A model generated the notes under the pieces. The model saw nothing but the letters and a program-made list of their open reading frames with translations. It searched no databases and was not told the origin of the DNA. Position numbers and translations under genes: made by a program. A DNA stretch of 64,000 nt, taken from contig CM082578.2 in the NCBI GenBank assembly GCA_040954595.2, positions 16,926,001 to 16,990,000 on the forward strand, read 5' to 3'. Shown here piece by piece: positions 12,766 to 24,600 of this stretch. Origin of the DNA: Balanoglossus misakiensis (Eukaryota > Hemichordata). How positions within the stretch are numbered: the stretch's first letter is position 1; every line of letters begins with the position of its first letter.

Positions 12766-14904
12766 TAACCGACGGTCTGAGGGATGGGACCCACCCGCAC
12801 CGGGGATTTTATTTATGTCTATATAACTTACTTGTGATGAAACTTCATACCATCCACTGGTCTTCATTCAGCCATGGAACATACAAACGCTCACCTCATT
12901 GTTGGCTACGTTGCATGGCCCAAATATACCGTACAACTTACCTTGACACACACATGCACACACAAACACAACAACGAGCACCTTTCGAAGCATTCAAAGC
13001 CAATGAACTTGTTGGTGCCGTAACAAAATGACCCATGCACCGAGCATGTAGTCCTGTTGGTCTTAAAACTTTAAAATGACATCCATATAGCATCCGCATT
13101 GTTGTATTATTCAGATTTGTGCAAAATCGGTTCGCTGAACTGGCAACCGGCACCAGTCAGAATCGTTGAAAGTTCTTAAAAATTGCCCAAAAAACTTGGC
13201 TGATACCGCTTACTTTGGCATCATGCTTGTAACATCATAGCATCCACGCGGAACCATACGTACAGCATCAGGTCGTCTGGGCCTTCGATCTGCAAAAAAT
13301 AAGGAAAGAATTTGAATGCCTAACCATGAACACAAAACAAAATATAAACCGTGATCACCGTACACTAAACTGTTGTTCTTTTGCATACTGTACATCATAC
13401 ACGACAATATGTTTTAGGGCTTCGCTGACGGACAAGTAGCCTAAAACCCCAGCATGGCACAACGCACATTTACACATTTTCAAGTTTAGGCCTACAGCCA
13501 AGCCAACTCTGACAAAATATTTTTGGGGTGCAAAGACTGCACGGACACACAATAATAACTGTTCCCAATGAAGCGTTTCAAAGCTTGCCATTGTCTGGTA
13601 CAAAATTTGCATTCGCTAAACTCGAAAACACGTTGACTACACGCGAACCAGCTATCAATTCGTCGAACCCGCTACCACTTCACCGTAGCCCCCTCCCCTT
13701 TTCCGAAAAACTACCTCGTTTTTTATGTAAAAATCCCTGCCGCCCACCAGTAGAGCTATAACACCTACTTGTCCGACATCCGAGTCAAGTTGAGTAACGC
13801 GAAAGGTGGAATTTGTGAATTAAAACGCAGGGAAGCGCTTGACTCGAGCTGTCTGACTGTAACGCATCCAATTTTTCAATTCAGTTGTGCAGTTTTCCGT
13901 TACTCGCCATAGAATAACCCAAGTTTCTGGTCAAAAATTGAGTAAATGTGTCTACTTCTGTTACTTTACTTACCGCTGTCGTCATGAAAACTATCCAGCG
14001 GAGAAACTCTGTTTTGGGACAGAGTTTTCCGCATCCTCTCCGCAACACGTCCTACATGCAGCAGCGTGGCCGTCACTTATGAAAATGCACGGAAGGCTGG
14101 ACGGAAATTTCCAAGTGGAGGTGGTCCAGGTGGCTCCAACCAATCAGCAGCGAAAACGTTGCTCTGACGCGTCTCAGGTCATGTCACGTGACCCGCATCA
14201 AAAGCGCTGACACAGTTACATAACTGTTGAAATTTCAAGTCAAGAATTTTTCATTATCTGTCATTTTATCAATCACGGTAATTAGCACACAAAAAACACA
14301 ATTCGACGGACAGTGCTGAATGGAAATTGGCCAAACGTTTACAAACTTGGATTGAAGTCAAAAGCATTGATATATACACAATACCATACATTACATTTTC
14401 GTTTCGTACAAGCAGAAAAAGAAACTAATATCCAGTTTACAATTTGCCTATACAATACACATAGTGGCGTATTTCTTGTGATAACGCACAAAGACAAGAT
14501 AAACTGGACAAACAAATAGCAGCGCAGCATGAACACTGCGAGGTTTACATATTCCTATTGACGAGAAACGCTTTCTGTCGTCAGATATTTAACCGCGTTC
14601 GTAGAATCATAAACGCATCATTCGCTGGGCCCTGCACTTTGTGCGGCCAAGTTCGTCAATTCACAGCCATATTTGGATATTATTTGTTTTAAGTCTGACT
14701 CATAGTTTCTAATCATGGCATATGCTTTGTTTTCAGGAATTTCAATGTGTTCTTTATGCGAGTCTATTAAAACCCCAGCATACAGAGTGGTAACATCTCA
14801 TGCAAAGCTCCAGTAAGCATGTAATTTCTGAAGCTATTTGTGACACACACACTGAAATAACTTTGTCTACTTGACCATGAATGTCTAAGGGTAGAGTCCT
14901 GTGA
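12766..14904. other. Intergenic stretch with no convincing gene
   Basis: Around 13,000-13,230 it is a diverged copy of 10,560-10,840. A minus-strand exon-like segment (about 13215-13290, acceptor ttttttgcag, donor gtaagc) is homologous in placement to the cassettes, but its phase does not match them. The stretch 13.8-14.2 kb is richer in CG dinucleotides and contains a CCAAT box, so it may be a promoter. I could not tie it to a transcript. The small ORFs here look random. Confidence 0.5.
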
Positions 14905-14910
14905 TTTATT
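14905..14910 (-). terminator. Poly(A) signal candidate for the acyl-CoA synthetase gene
   Basis: AATAAA on the minus strand, about 370 nt beyond the stop codon of the synthetase. It is the nearest clear hexamer downstream and gives a 3' untranslated region of ordinary length. Confidence 0.5.
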
Positions 14911-15281
14911 CCATGGAACAAGCAAAAGGCAAGAAAATATATTTTTGTACAAATTTGCGATTTAGGATGCTTCCCTTATTACCTTTAGTATTCAATTAGT
15001 TCAATCCAAATTCCAGTTGTGGTTTTCTAACGTATGAATATAATTTTGGATAAAGCTGATAAAGTAGGTGCGCCAAGGTATACGTCCAAATTTACATACC
15101 AAATTGAAACCATGTCACTTGCATGTGACTTCACGGAAAAGCTGCATCGCTGAAGAATACCTCAGCACACCCATTTTTTTCCTTCACTCAACTCATACTG
15201 CCATGCCACCAGTTCCCACGGATTTCAAAATACCAATGAACTTGAGGGAACTGTGTCATCCTCTTAATTAAGTGACTTGTT

Positions 15282-16958
15282 TCAACCGGTTAACCGTTCT
15301 GCCGCCATCCTCGCCACTTCTCTACGTTGGATCTTCTCCGTTTCCGTGGTGGGGAAAGTGTCAAAGAACAAGATGTATTTCGGAAGATGGAAATCGTCGA
15401 GTTTCTTCCCCAACAGTTCCAGTATCTCATCCTTTGTGCATTCCACATCAGGTTTCAGCACTAAGCAAAGACAAATCTCATTGATCGCTTTGTCATCGGG
15501 CACGCCCACGGCTTGACACAACTTCACTTTGGAATGACCGACAAAGTGTTTCTCGATTTCCACGGGATAGATTTTGGTGGCGCTCTTCATAATGCAGTGG
15601 TCTTCCCTTCCCAAGACGCGAATTCGTCCGTCCTCCAGCATGACTCCTATATCCCCGGTTAGAAGCCATCCCGACGGGGTTTTCGCCGATTTTGTCTGCT
15701 CTGCATCGCCCATGTAGCACGTAAACACAGACAGACCCCGAAAGCATATTTGCCCTGTTGTGTTGATGGGTACGATTTTGAAGTTCTCGTCTACTATCTT
15801 CACTTCAGAATGTGGAACTGGTCGGCCGACTGTTTCCGATCCCTCTGGATCATTAGATGTGTGATACGTCATAAGAGCTGTCGATTCTGTCATCCCATAA
15901 CAGTTCAGTACATTCGGAGTCATAATTTTCTTTAAGTTCTCCAACATCCGTGGCGGCAGAACATTTCCTCCAATATGCACAGCTGTCACTGAAGGAAAGT
16001 GATGTTCGCCCTCTAAGTTGGCAATCGCATAGGCATGAAGAGGGTACAGTGTAATGGAAGTACAGCGTTCGGCTTTTATGGCGTGAAGAAATGCAGAGAC
16101 AGTTGCTGTCTCACTTAAAACCATCCTACTACCATCTACTACCATCGGACTCAGCATTACTTCAAATGTAGCAGCAGATGAAGGCACCGAACAAAGATGG
16201 CAGCCAGGTTGTCTAGCATTCGGTTCACCTAGGTAGGCGGAGAAAAAGACGAAACTTTCTGATAACGCATGGTTGGAGATAACAACAGCCTTCGGTGAGC
16301 CAGAACTACCAGAGGTGAAGAGAATAATACACGCGTCATCTGGTTGAACTTCGTTTTGCATATTCTGTATCGCTGAATCGTCGGGTGGCGTGTGGATGAC
16401 GTCATCGAGACTAAGCCAAGCTCCTAAGCGTTGTGTGGAGTCGATGTGAATGAAGCAACGCACTTTTGGAATTGGTTGGAGGGAACATGGCAACGCTGTT
16501 TCCTGAACCTCTGGGCATATTTGATGGATCGTTGGAGCATTATTTCTGTCAGAAACCAATGCCACACAGTCTACACGGTTAATAAGCTGTGTGAGGGAAT
16601 CGGCCTTTACGAATGTGGGTAGTTTAACAACAACGAGACCGGCCTTAGTGGCGCCCAAGTAAGCAACGATGTATTCGTATCTCCTACCAACGAGAATCCC
16701 CAGTTTTTCACCTCTTTGCAGACCAAGCCGCATCAGCCCTGATGCGAATCCATCCACTTGGTGGCGCAATTCTTTGAACGTCATCCGCTTAATGGCGCCA
16801 CTTTCTGAATAGTGGGTGACTGCTTCCTTTGCTGGATATTGATCACTGGTCAAATCGAACAACTGACCAATGGTCTTTCCGCAGAACCGTCGCTGACTGG
16901 GCGTGTGGCAATAGCTTTTGGTCAGTTTTGATGTTGATGCAAGCACTTGTGCAGCCAT
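15282..16958 (-). CDS. Acyl-CoA synthetase, ACSF2-like, single coding exon
   Basis: A 558-residue member of the adenylate-forming (ANL) superfamily, which activates a carboxylic acid to an acyl-adenylate and then a CoA thioester. Visible motifs: A3 P-loop FTSGSSGSPKAV (about residues 217-228), A5 YGMTES, A7 GWLLTGD, A8 GREDHCIMKSATKIYPVEIE, and the A10 lysine in TEKIQRREV near the C-terminus. The usual SGK of A10 reads TEK here, and the usual PKG of A3 reads PKA. The lysines and the TGD aspartate are kept, so catalysis is plausible. The basic, Ser/Thr-containing N-terminus, without early acidic residues, resembles a mitochondrial presequence, as in vertebrate ACSF2 (medium-chain). The start has G at -3 and G at +4. 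The coding region has no intron, but 'tctttattttctacag' about 45 nt upstream could be the acceptor of a 5'-UTR intron. It could be another medium-chain ligase subfamily. Confidence 0.9.
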   Translation of the reverse strand: MAAQVLASTSKLTKSYCHTPSQRRFCGKTIGQLFDLTSDQYPAKEAVTHYSESGAIKRMTFKELRHQVDGFASGLMRLGLQRGEKLGILVGRRYEYIVAYLGATKAGLVVVKLPTFVKADSLTQLINRVDCVALVSDRNNAPTIHQICPEVQETALPCSLQPIPKVRCFIHIDSTQRLGAWLSLDDVIHTPPDDSAIQNMQNEVQPDDACIILFTSGSSGSPKAVVISNHALSESFVFFSAYLGEPNARQPGCHLCSVPSSAATFEVMLSPMVVDGSRMVLSETATVSAFLHAIKAERCTSITLYPLHAYAIANLEGEHHFPSVTAVHIGGNVLPPRMLENLKKIMTPNVLNCYGMTESTALMTYHTSNDPEGSETVGRPVPHSEVKIVDENFKIVPINTTGQICFRGLSVFTCYMGDAEQTKSAKTPSGWLLTGDIGVMLEDGRIRVLGREDHCIMKSATKIYPVEIEKHFVGHSKVKLCQAVGVPDDKAINEICLCLVLKPDVECTKDEILELLGKKLDDFHLPKYILFFDTFPTTETEKIQRREVARMAAERLTG

Positions 16959-17640
16959 GTCTAAATTTTACCGACCAAACTTTCACTCTTACCAATTTCT
17001 GTAGAAAATAAAGACGTTTGGGTGAGTTTCTTGTACGATAGTCCAAAGAGGATGAACTCGTAATTAAAGTGTTCTGTAAATATAATGTGCAGCATTCCAA
17101 TTTGAGACAGTTTATCCCCGACTATTGGCTGATTGGCCAACTAGTACTCCCAAACAAGGTTGATGAGCTTGCAGTGTGATAACGTCAAGTTGTTACTATG
17201 CGCGTGAAGTTTAGCACGAGAGAAAATGACTAAAAATGGTGTTGCAATAAAGTATATTATTTGAAAAGTATATATTTTGTCCAGCTGAATGTTTGTTTTA
17301 TTGTGACGTGAACGGACATGGGGCAAGATATATCGCGCGAGATCACCTCCACGATAGGTCGTGTTTCCACTTGTATGCTTGTCGTCCACATCGCACTACT
17401 CTAAAGGTCGACTCGTGTGATTCAGGTCATGAAAGGTCTCTTCGACCTTGAGGGGTCACAAGTTGCGCTGACCTCCACGAACTTCGTTTGTTAGTTTATG
17501 TAACGTAACCATTTATTAGTCAGTTGTGTCTGTCGTCACAGCTCATTGCGCGTTAACACTGCCATTTCTTAAAAGCGCATACATGCATTTGCAAGGATTG
17601 AAATACTGGTGTTAAAAAACAATTCAATCGTGGCAAATCT
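16959..17640. other. Upstream region of the synthetase, no gene
   Basis: This holds the presumed promoter and 5' leader of the minus-strand synthetase. No TATA box stands out. The ORFs present are short and unsupported. Confidence 0.5.
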
Positions 17641-18069
17641 CATACATACATACATACATACATACATACATACATACATACATACATACATACATACATA
17701 CATACATACATACATACATACATACATACATACATACATACATACATACATACATACATACATACATACATACATACATACATACATACATACATACATA
17801 CATACAGAAAACATACATACATACATACATACATACATACATACATACATACATACATACATACATACATACATACAAACATACATACATACATACATAC
17901 ATACATACATACATACATACATACATACATACATACATACATACATACATACATACATACATACATACATACATACATACATACATACATACATACATAC
18001 ATACATACATACATACATACATACATACATACATACATACATACATACATACATACATACATACATACA
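17641..18069. repeat. (CATA)n microsatellite, about 430 bp
   Basis: An almost pure tetranucleotide array interrupted only near 17806 (cagaaaac) and near 17877 (caaac). All frames are open because the 4-bp unit has no stop codon on the plus strand, so long artificial ORFs appear on both strands. Confidence 0.99.
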
Positions 18070-18093
18070 GAAAAACAGACAGACAGACAGACA
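18070..18093. repeat. Short (CAGA)n tail of the microsatellite
   Basis: The CATA array changes into a few CAGA units, forming a compound microsatellite, followed by a short AT dinucleotide run. Confidence 0.9.
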
Positions 18094-18559
18094 TCATATA
18101 TATTTATACGAACTGGGGTCCACATAATTGTTGCAAAACAAACCTTAGAATATTACTTTGGTCTCGTATATTCGGCTCCTCAGAGAGACCAAATCAGTTG
18201 ATGCTTATCGGTTGGCGGTCCGGGTCAATCTCAGGCGACCGCCTGTGTGCGACCCGAGATCCCAAGCACACCGACATCTTCATATGATCGATTAACCGCT
18301 TGAGGGCGTACAACCAAACGCTGCCGAAAACAAGTCAAGCAAACCAAAATATTTCGGCCTTTCGGAAGTAAAGCTATTTTATTTATCATTTTGCAAAAGA
18401 AAAACTATGCAGTGTCTATTTTAATTGGCCAAACATGATACTCTGTAGTCTGTCCACAAAGTCAGTTGATCTGAAAAACTGCGCACGCATCTTCCTGTGC
18501 AATAATTTGATCGGGAGATGATGACGTGTGACAAGTTCATGTTTTTATGAACGGGAAGC

Positions 18560-18566
18560 TATAAAT
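18560..18566 (+). promoter_or_regulatory. TATA box of the ITIH-like gene
   Basis: TATAAAT lies 74 bp before the start codon of the ITIH-like gene. A start site about 30 bp further on would give a 5' leader of roughly 45 nt. The sequence 18,094-18,559 upstream has no gene and presumably carries the promoter. Confidence 0.65.
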
Positions 18567-18633
18567 TTAGATCTCTTGTCGAATTTCCACTCCACACCCT
18601 ATATATTGACACTCTGACTTCGACTCAGTAAGG

Positions 18634-21600
18634 ATGAACATCGTACTGCTGGCAGTGGCCATTCAGTTGCCGATAGCGTTGGCCTCAGTTGGCTCCAGCT
18701 TCGGCGAAACAAGTTTTGGAAAGGTAAATAAGTGAATTTATTCTCCCCCTCGGTGCTACAATCGGTTAGGACCTTATGCGTCCATGAATATTTGGCGTCC
18801 TAGACACTGTACGCGGGCGCGATTTAGTCGTGGAGGTGTTTAGGCGGTCCCTGAATGTGTTGAAATGTAAACTACACTCACTGAAGGAACATTACACATT
18901 TATATCGCCTTTACCCAATTCAAATACATTTACCGTCTTGCAGACAGTCCGACGAAGGCCTAAGAGTTTGCTCCGGAGGACTGATAGCTGAAGACAGCGT
19001 TTGAAACAAACTATTACATTATATAATCCGCTTAATTGAACTTTAGACTCGAAACAAACCTATTTGTGCCGCAGTTGTAAGTTGGAACCGTATTAGGGAC
19101 TGATTTTTGGTTACTGTATGCTTGGACTAGATATTGCATAGAGTGCTTAAACACGATCTTGTCCCTAATCAATTGGTATCTTGTTTACAGATCCTTCGAC
19201 GAAGACGGGATGCTCGAAACAATGGAGAGGATGTAAGTAGAATCGTATCAGTTCAGTTCAGTTTGAGGCATTGGTTGATGATTGGCGTATCGTGACTCAC
19301 ATCTGCGAAACTATCCGGGATCTGGCCTGTTCTCGCAAAGTTTTGATGTACATATCAATTCCCTTTAGAGGATACAGAGGGAAGATTTACATCCCGCACA
19401 GAAAACTTATCGCGCAGTGACAGCTGTGAACGACGCGATGAGATGTATACGTACATGTATACATTGATTCCAGAAGTTGCCCGACAAAATTTACTCTGTC
19501 ATTTGCAAAGTACAAAGTGGAAATATGATTTGTAAAATTGTACCGTGGCTTCAAAAGCCACGGTACCGAATCAATATCAAACCGATGTTAAACGTACAAT
19601 CCAGAATCTACTTAATAATACGTGTATTAAATTAAGCACCCGAGAAAATTCTAATCTTGATCAGTCCAGTGTGAGAATTCAGAGGTTCAACCTACGATTT
19701 ATTTACAACCTTAATACACTCACGCAAAGGAGAATCTTCATTCTTCCATTTGAATATTTCACTCAAATAGATTGTCATTCGTAAATTCCACGTTACTTCG
19801 CGGGTTACGTCACGCTTTGCCAGCACCGAAGTTGTCAGCGTGGTCACCAACGGAGCCGAATTATCCAAGGAAGTTGTCTTTGAGATGAAAATACCCGAAA
19901 CGGCGTTCACTACAAATTTCACGGTGTAAGTTTAGCTTTATCAAATTTGGCATCTGCGCATATCGCATGAGGTGACAGGCACCTGTTGACGCCCCAGACA
20001 AACTATAGTACGGCTGATCGAGTCTTGTCCGTGCTTGGGGAGGGAGCCTGTTTCGAATTGCTCACACAATTAGACAGTTAGTCCAATTGATGACCAAGAA
20101 CTTATAATTCCTGACACTGTAATTGCAATTTTACGCATATCCTATACTCATTCACATGCACCAATAGCAACACGGCATCTCAGAACAACAGGGGTGCATT
20201 GGTGGATAAATAACCATTCTTTACTTTCTTTCAGCACAATCGGAAACGACTCTTACACGGGGAGAGTGGAAGAAAAACATCAAGCCAAGAAAACGTATGA
20301 GACCGCTCGACAGCGCGGTCAGACGGCAGGTCACGTGTCTGTGATTAAACCGTAAGCCTTTAACACACACAGTCGTACATCTTTACGCCGCCTAAAGTAG
20401 TCTTCCATATCCCTGCACTACAACTTCTGGTCATTTTGCTCTGTTTGTGGGAGATTAATAAACACTTAACTTGAAATCACTAATGAGATGGAGTGAAAGG
20501 CCAAGTTATCTCGTGACATTTTGATAACATGTGAAAGTGTGTAAACATTCTCCTAAAACGGCAGTTAATGACAGAATCACCGAAATCTAGAACACAGTCA
20601 ACTGGGAGGAAAAACTTACAAAACAGTAAACCACTGAAAACAAGCACATATTAATCTACCATAAAGTTGAGGGCCTCAGAAACGCCAACCCAAGCCAAGC
20701 AATGGAAGTTGATGGGTTGGGCGAGGGTGAAACAACTTGAGCGGAAACCCGAACTGCTCTCTGCCAAGTTGGCAGAGAAATACAGCAGTGGTACATCAAT
20801 CTTGCGACCCCTCCCTAAGGCATAAAACCATGGATATAAATCTGAACCTATGAAATAAACGTTGCCTTTCCTTCCTTTCTTTCTTTCGAAAAGTGTCCGC
20901 GATACGGAGACTTTCAGGGTGGCGATGAACGTTGCGGCAGGGGCCGATGCAGAGTTTGTGTTGGTCTATCAGGAAATGCTTTTCAGGCGTCGTGGCATCT
21001 ATGAACACCGAATCAGTATCCGACCTAAGCAAGTACGTAGACACTCAGATCACAATACTGTTGTGCTGGCTATATGTGTGATTTGCTCATCTCTCGGGTC
21101 GAAATTATGTCTCCAATATTTTATGTATATATAATTATATATATATATACCACGACGAATTAATGTGCATTTTGGTAGCAGTGTTTCACAACGGACGCAG
21201 ATTGTGTTTCCTGCGTTACAAAGTTCATGGGAACTTGCAGATCGGTTTCTGTCGACCCCTGGATCGCCCCAGGGTCTATGCCTGGGTTCCGCTTAATATG
21301 TTACTACATGCCAAGATGTGGGTGTAACATCAATACATTGTTTCGAATAAACATCCGGGAATGTAGTGGGCCGGTGAGAGTTATATTGACCGTCCGGTGA
21401 ACCAAGTCGGAGTCATGTAATAAACGTTATTGCCTGAAGACAAGGCATATGGGCCCTCGCAACAACCACTAGCCCTCCTGTGTCGGGCAAATGCCCCTCC
21501 CCCCTGCATATTCCATCAGGGAGACATGCCCTATCCGAGTTTTAGTTTACAAAGACAGAGTGGCATCAATTGTTGCATCTTCTAATCCATCTGACTTCTA

Positions 21601-24600
21601 TTCCAGGTTATCGATGATCTGAAAGTGACTGTGTTGGTAACGGAACCGCAGGGGATTGACTTTATTCAAGTACCCCCGATTCAATCAAATGCAATTGACA
21701 GATGGGTCGGCAAAAATGTCCACAATCCTCTTGCGACTATCGATCGAAGGTCAGCCGAGCATGCGCGTACGGTATTCTCGCCGACGAGGGAAGATCAGAT
21801 AGCTATGTCCTCCAAAGGTGTCATGGGAGATTTTGTCGTCCGTTATGACGTTGGGCACGAATTCAATGCGGGTGAACTGCAGGTGAGATTGTTTGTTGAG
21901 AAGCTCAGCACAACGGCAAGGTTAAACATATTCCTCCCAAATCTCTCTTCTCCCCCTCTCTCTCTCATGCAAAGAGCGATAACGCCCAATGGGAGCTGGT
22001 CTGCTGTCGTCTCATATGATTGGTTCTCAAGTCTCTCTTCAAACAAGTAGAAAACAAGGTGCACATTGCCCCCTCGTCCATGTGTTCAGTATATTTGGTT
22101 TGTTGATCTACTAACAGTTTCTTGTTCCAAATCTCTGAGGCAGGATGAAATGCCCAGTGTTCACACTTTGTATTACAATCTGCTTGTATGGTCCCGTTAA
22201 AGATTTTTTTACCTGTGGCTTACAGGTTCTTGGGAGTTACTTTGTCCACCATTTTGCTCCTATCGGGCTGAAACCTGCCAGAAAGAATGTAGTCTTTGTC
22301 ATTGACGTCAGTGGCTCGATGTCAGGACGGAAGATGTCACAGACAAAGACCGCCCTCAAAGAAATCCTGGGAGACATGAGAGACGACGACCAGTTCAACA
22401 TCGTTACTTTTAACGGCTACGTGAACGTCTGGCAATCGAAGGGACTGGTTCCTCTTTCGGACGAGTTTCGTCAACAGTCGGATGCATTCGTCGACAGCCT
22501 TTATGCGGGTGGGAGTAAGTACATCTTTCTCGGTTCAGTTTCATGCTCATTTTTAACGTTATGTCCTTCTCTGTCATGTTCACGCAATATCTGACTTTTA
22601 CAGGTACCGACATCAACAGGGCACTTCTAGTCGGAGCCAATATTCTTCTCACGCACGAGGACAACTTGAATACTGTGAACCCGAGCCAGTCGGAAAAATC
22701 AGCGTCGATGGTCATCATGTTGACCGATGGGAACCCAACCATTGGCGTCACCGACTTCGAGGCGATCCAGGAAAACGTCGCAGCCGCTGTGAACGGTCAG
22801 TTGTCCATCTTCTGTCTTGGTTTCGGCGACGATGTTGACTACGAGGCCCTGGAAGTGCTGTCTCTGCAGAACGGCGGCGTTGCCCGCAAGATCTTCGAGG
22901 ATGCCGATGCCAGCTTGCAGCTGAAGGGATTCTACGACGAAGTGGCCAACCCGGTTCTGTTCAACCTGAATGTCCTTTATCCCGGCAACGCCGTTGATCA
23001 GAACTCGCTCACTCGCACAACCTTCCCCGTTTTTTTCGACGGCTCGGAGATTGTGGTGGCGGGAAAGCTGAAATCTGACGACATATCCAAGCTGCAAACC
23101 GAAGTGACAGCTATTTCGTTCAACGACACTCTTCTACTGGCGGCTGAGATCGGACTGCAAGAGGTAAGCATCGCAAGAAATACCTTTGTGGACAAACATG
23201 TCTAGTTTAATTGCCAGATCTGATTGCGATATGCTGTTTTACATCGCTTTGAGGCGAGGTATGTTTAATATCAATTTATTTCGAACGGTTCCAAGATGGT
23301 TGTAAGTGTAGTCTATGTGCGTCAAATTGTCAGCCTTATTAATTTAAATTAGGCCTATGTCATCAGTGGATAAAACGGTGCAGTCACCTGTTACAGTGGG
23401 GAAAACGTTATTATGAAATTGTACTGCCGCCAAACGTCTTTTCCTGCCGTAAAATTGAAACTGTGGCTTAAGATGCATCACGGTTGAGGGAACGCCGTTA
23501 AAACCCATGCAGGGCATCATCCTGGTGCGGTGTTCCTGTTGCAGGAAACGATCGAGGACATTGGACTGGACAAAGACACCGTTGATGACGTAACGCAGCG
23601 ACTCTGGGTGTACCTGACAATCAAACAAGTGCTGGACCAGATGAAAGTGACCGCCAATGAGGCATTGCTAGCAGAACTCAAACAGAAAGCAATCGAGCTC
23701 TCACTCGAGTACAACTTCGTTACCGAAGTCACGTCTTTGGTCGTTGTGGCTGATGACGATTTCCGGAGGTTGGATAGTGAGGATGTGGCCACCACTGTGC
23801 CACCCCCTGTTTGGCGTCCACGTTTCGGTCAGTGCATTTTTGTGTGTGTGCCAATCCAAAAGAACCACATCACTCGCCAAACATGAATCCTACACATCCC
23901 TGGCAATAACGCATTTTATAATTCGCAGGATACATATTACTTGCGAAAACACATGCAAATGAAAGGTTGGGGGGGATGTCTGAACAAACCCTATCTAGGT
24001 TCTTCAAGGGTGTACTGTGAACGAGCATCTCGGACAATGCATGATGTGTGGCCTGAGTGTTGCACATACGATTGATCGATGTTTGAATGTTTTCACCAAT
24101 TAATGATGCAGTCACACGGTAACATGTAATGTATTGATGATTAACAACTGTGAACGTAAAGATCACAAGGATGTCCCTGGACTGCACTAAGTGTATCATG
24201 TTTATTCATTTGCCACAGGTGCTGGGCCGCCCATGCCTGTTCCAGTTGGTAAGCTCTTTTTCAATGGGGTTTAGAATGAATAAACATTTTGCACCTGATG
24301 CCCCCCCCCTTCCTCCCCCCCTCCCCCTCGTTTGCCATGAATGTTGCACAAACAAATGTTGTTCAATTGTTTTCACCCACTAGTGATGCACTCACACGGT
24401 AACCTTCCACTAAGCGCACCCTTTTTTTAAACTTTTGACACAGCTGCTGGACTGCCTTCACGGTCACACCTCTCCCTACAGCTTTCACATGGTAAGGTCT
24501 CTGTCAATTTAGTTTAGAGTGAATAAAACTAAACTTATCGATGTTTGAATGTTTTCACCAATTAATGATGCAGTCACACGGTAACATGTAATGTGTCGAT

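Noticed and set aside
17569-18127. Long ORFs of Met-Tyr-Val-Cys or Tyr-Ile-His-Thr repeats
   Set aside because: These are translations of the CATA microsatellite on both strands and in several frames, not a gene.
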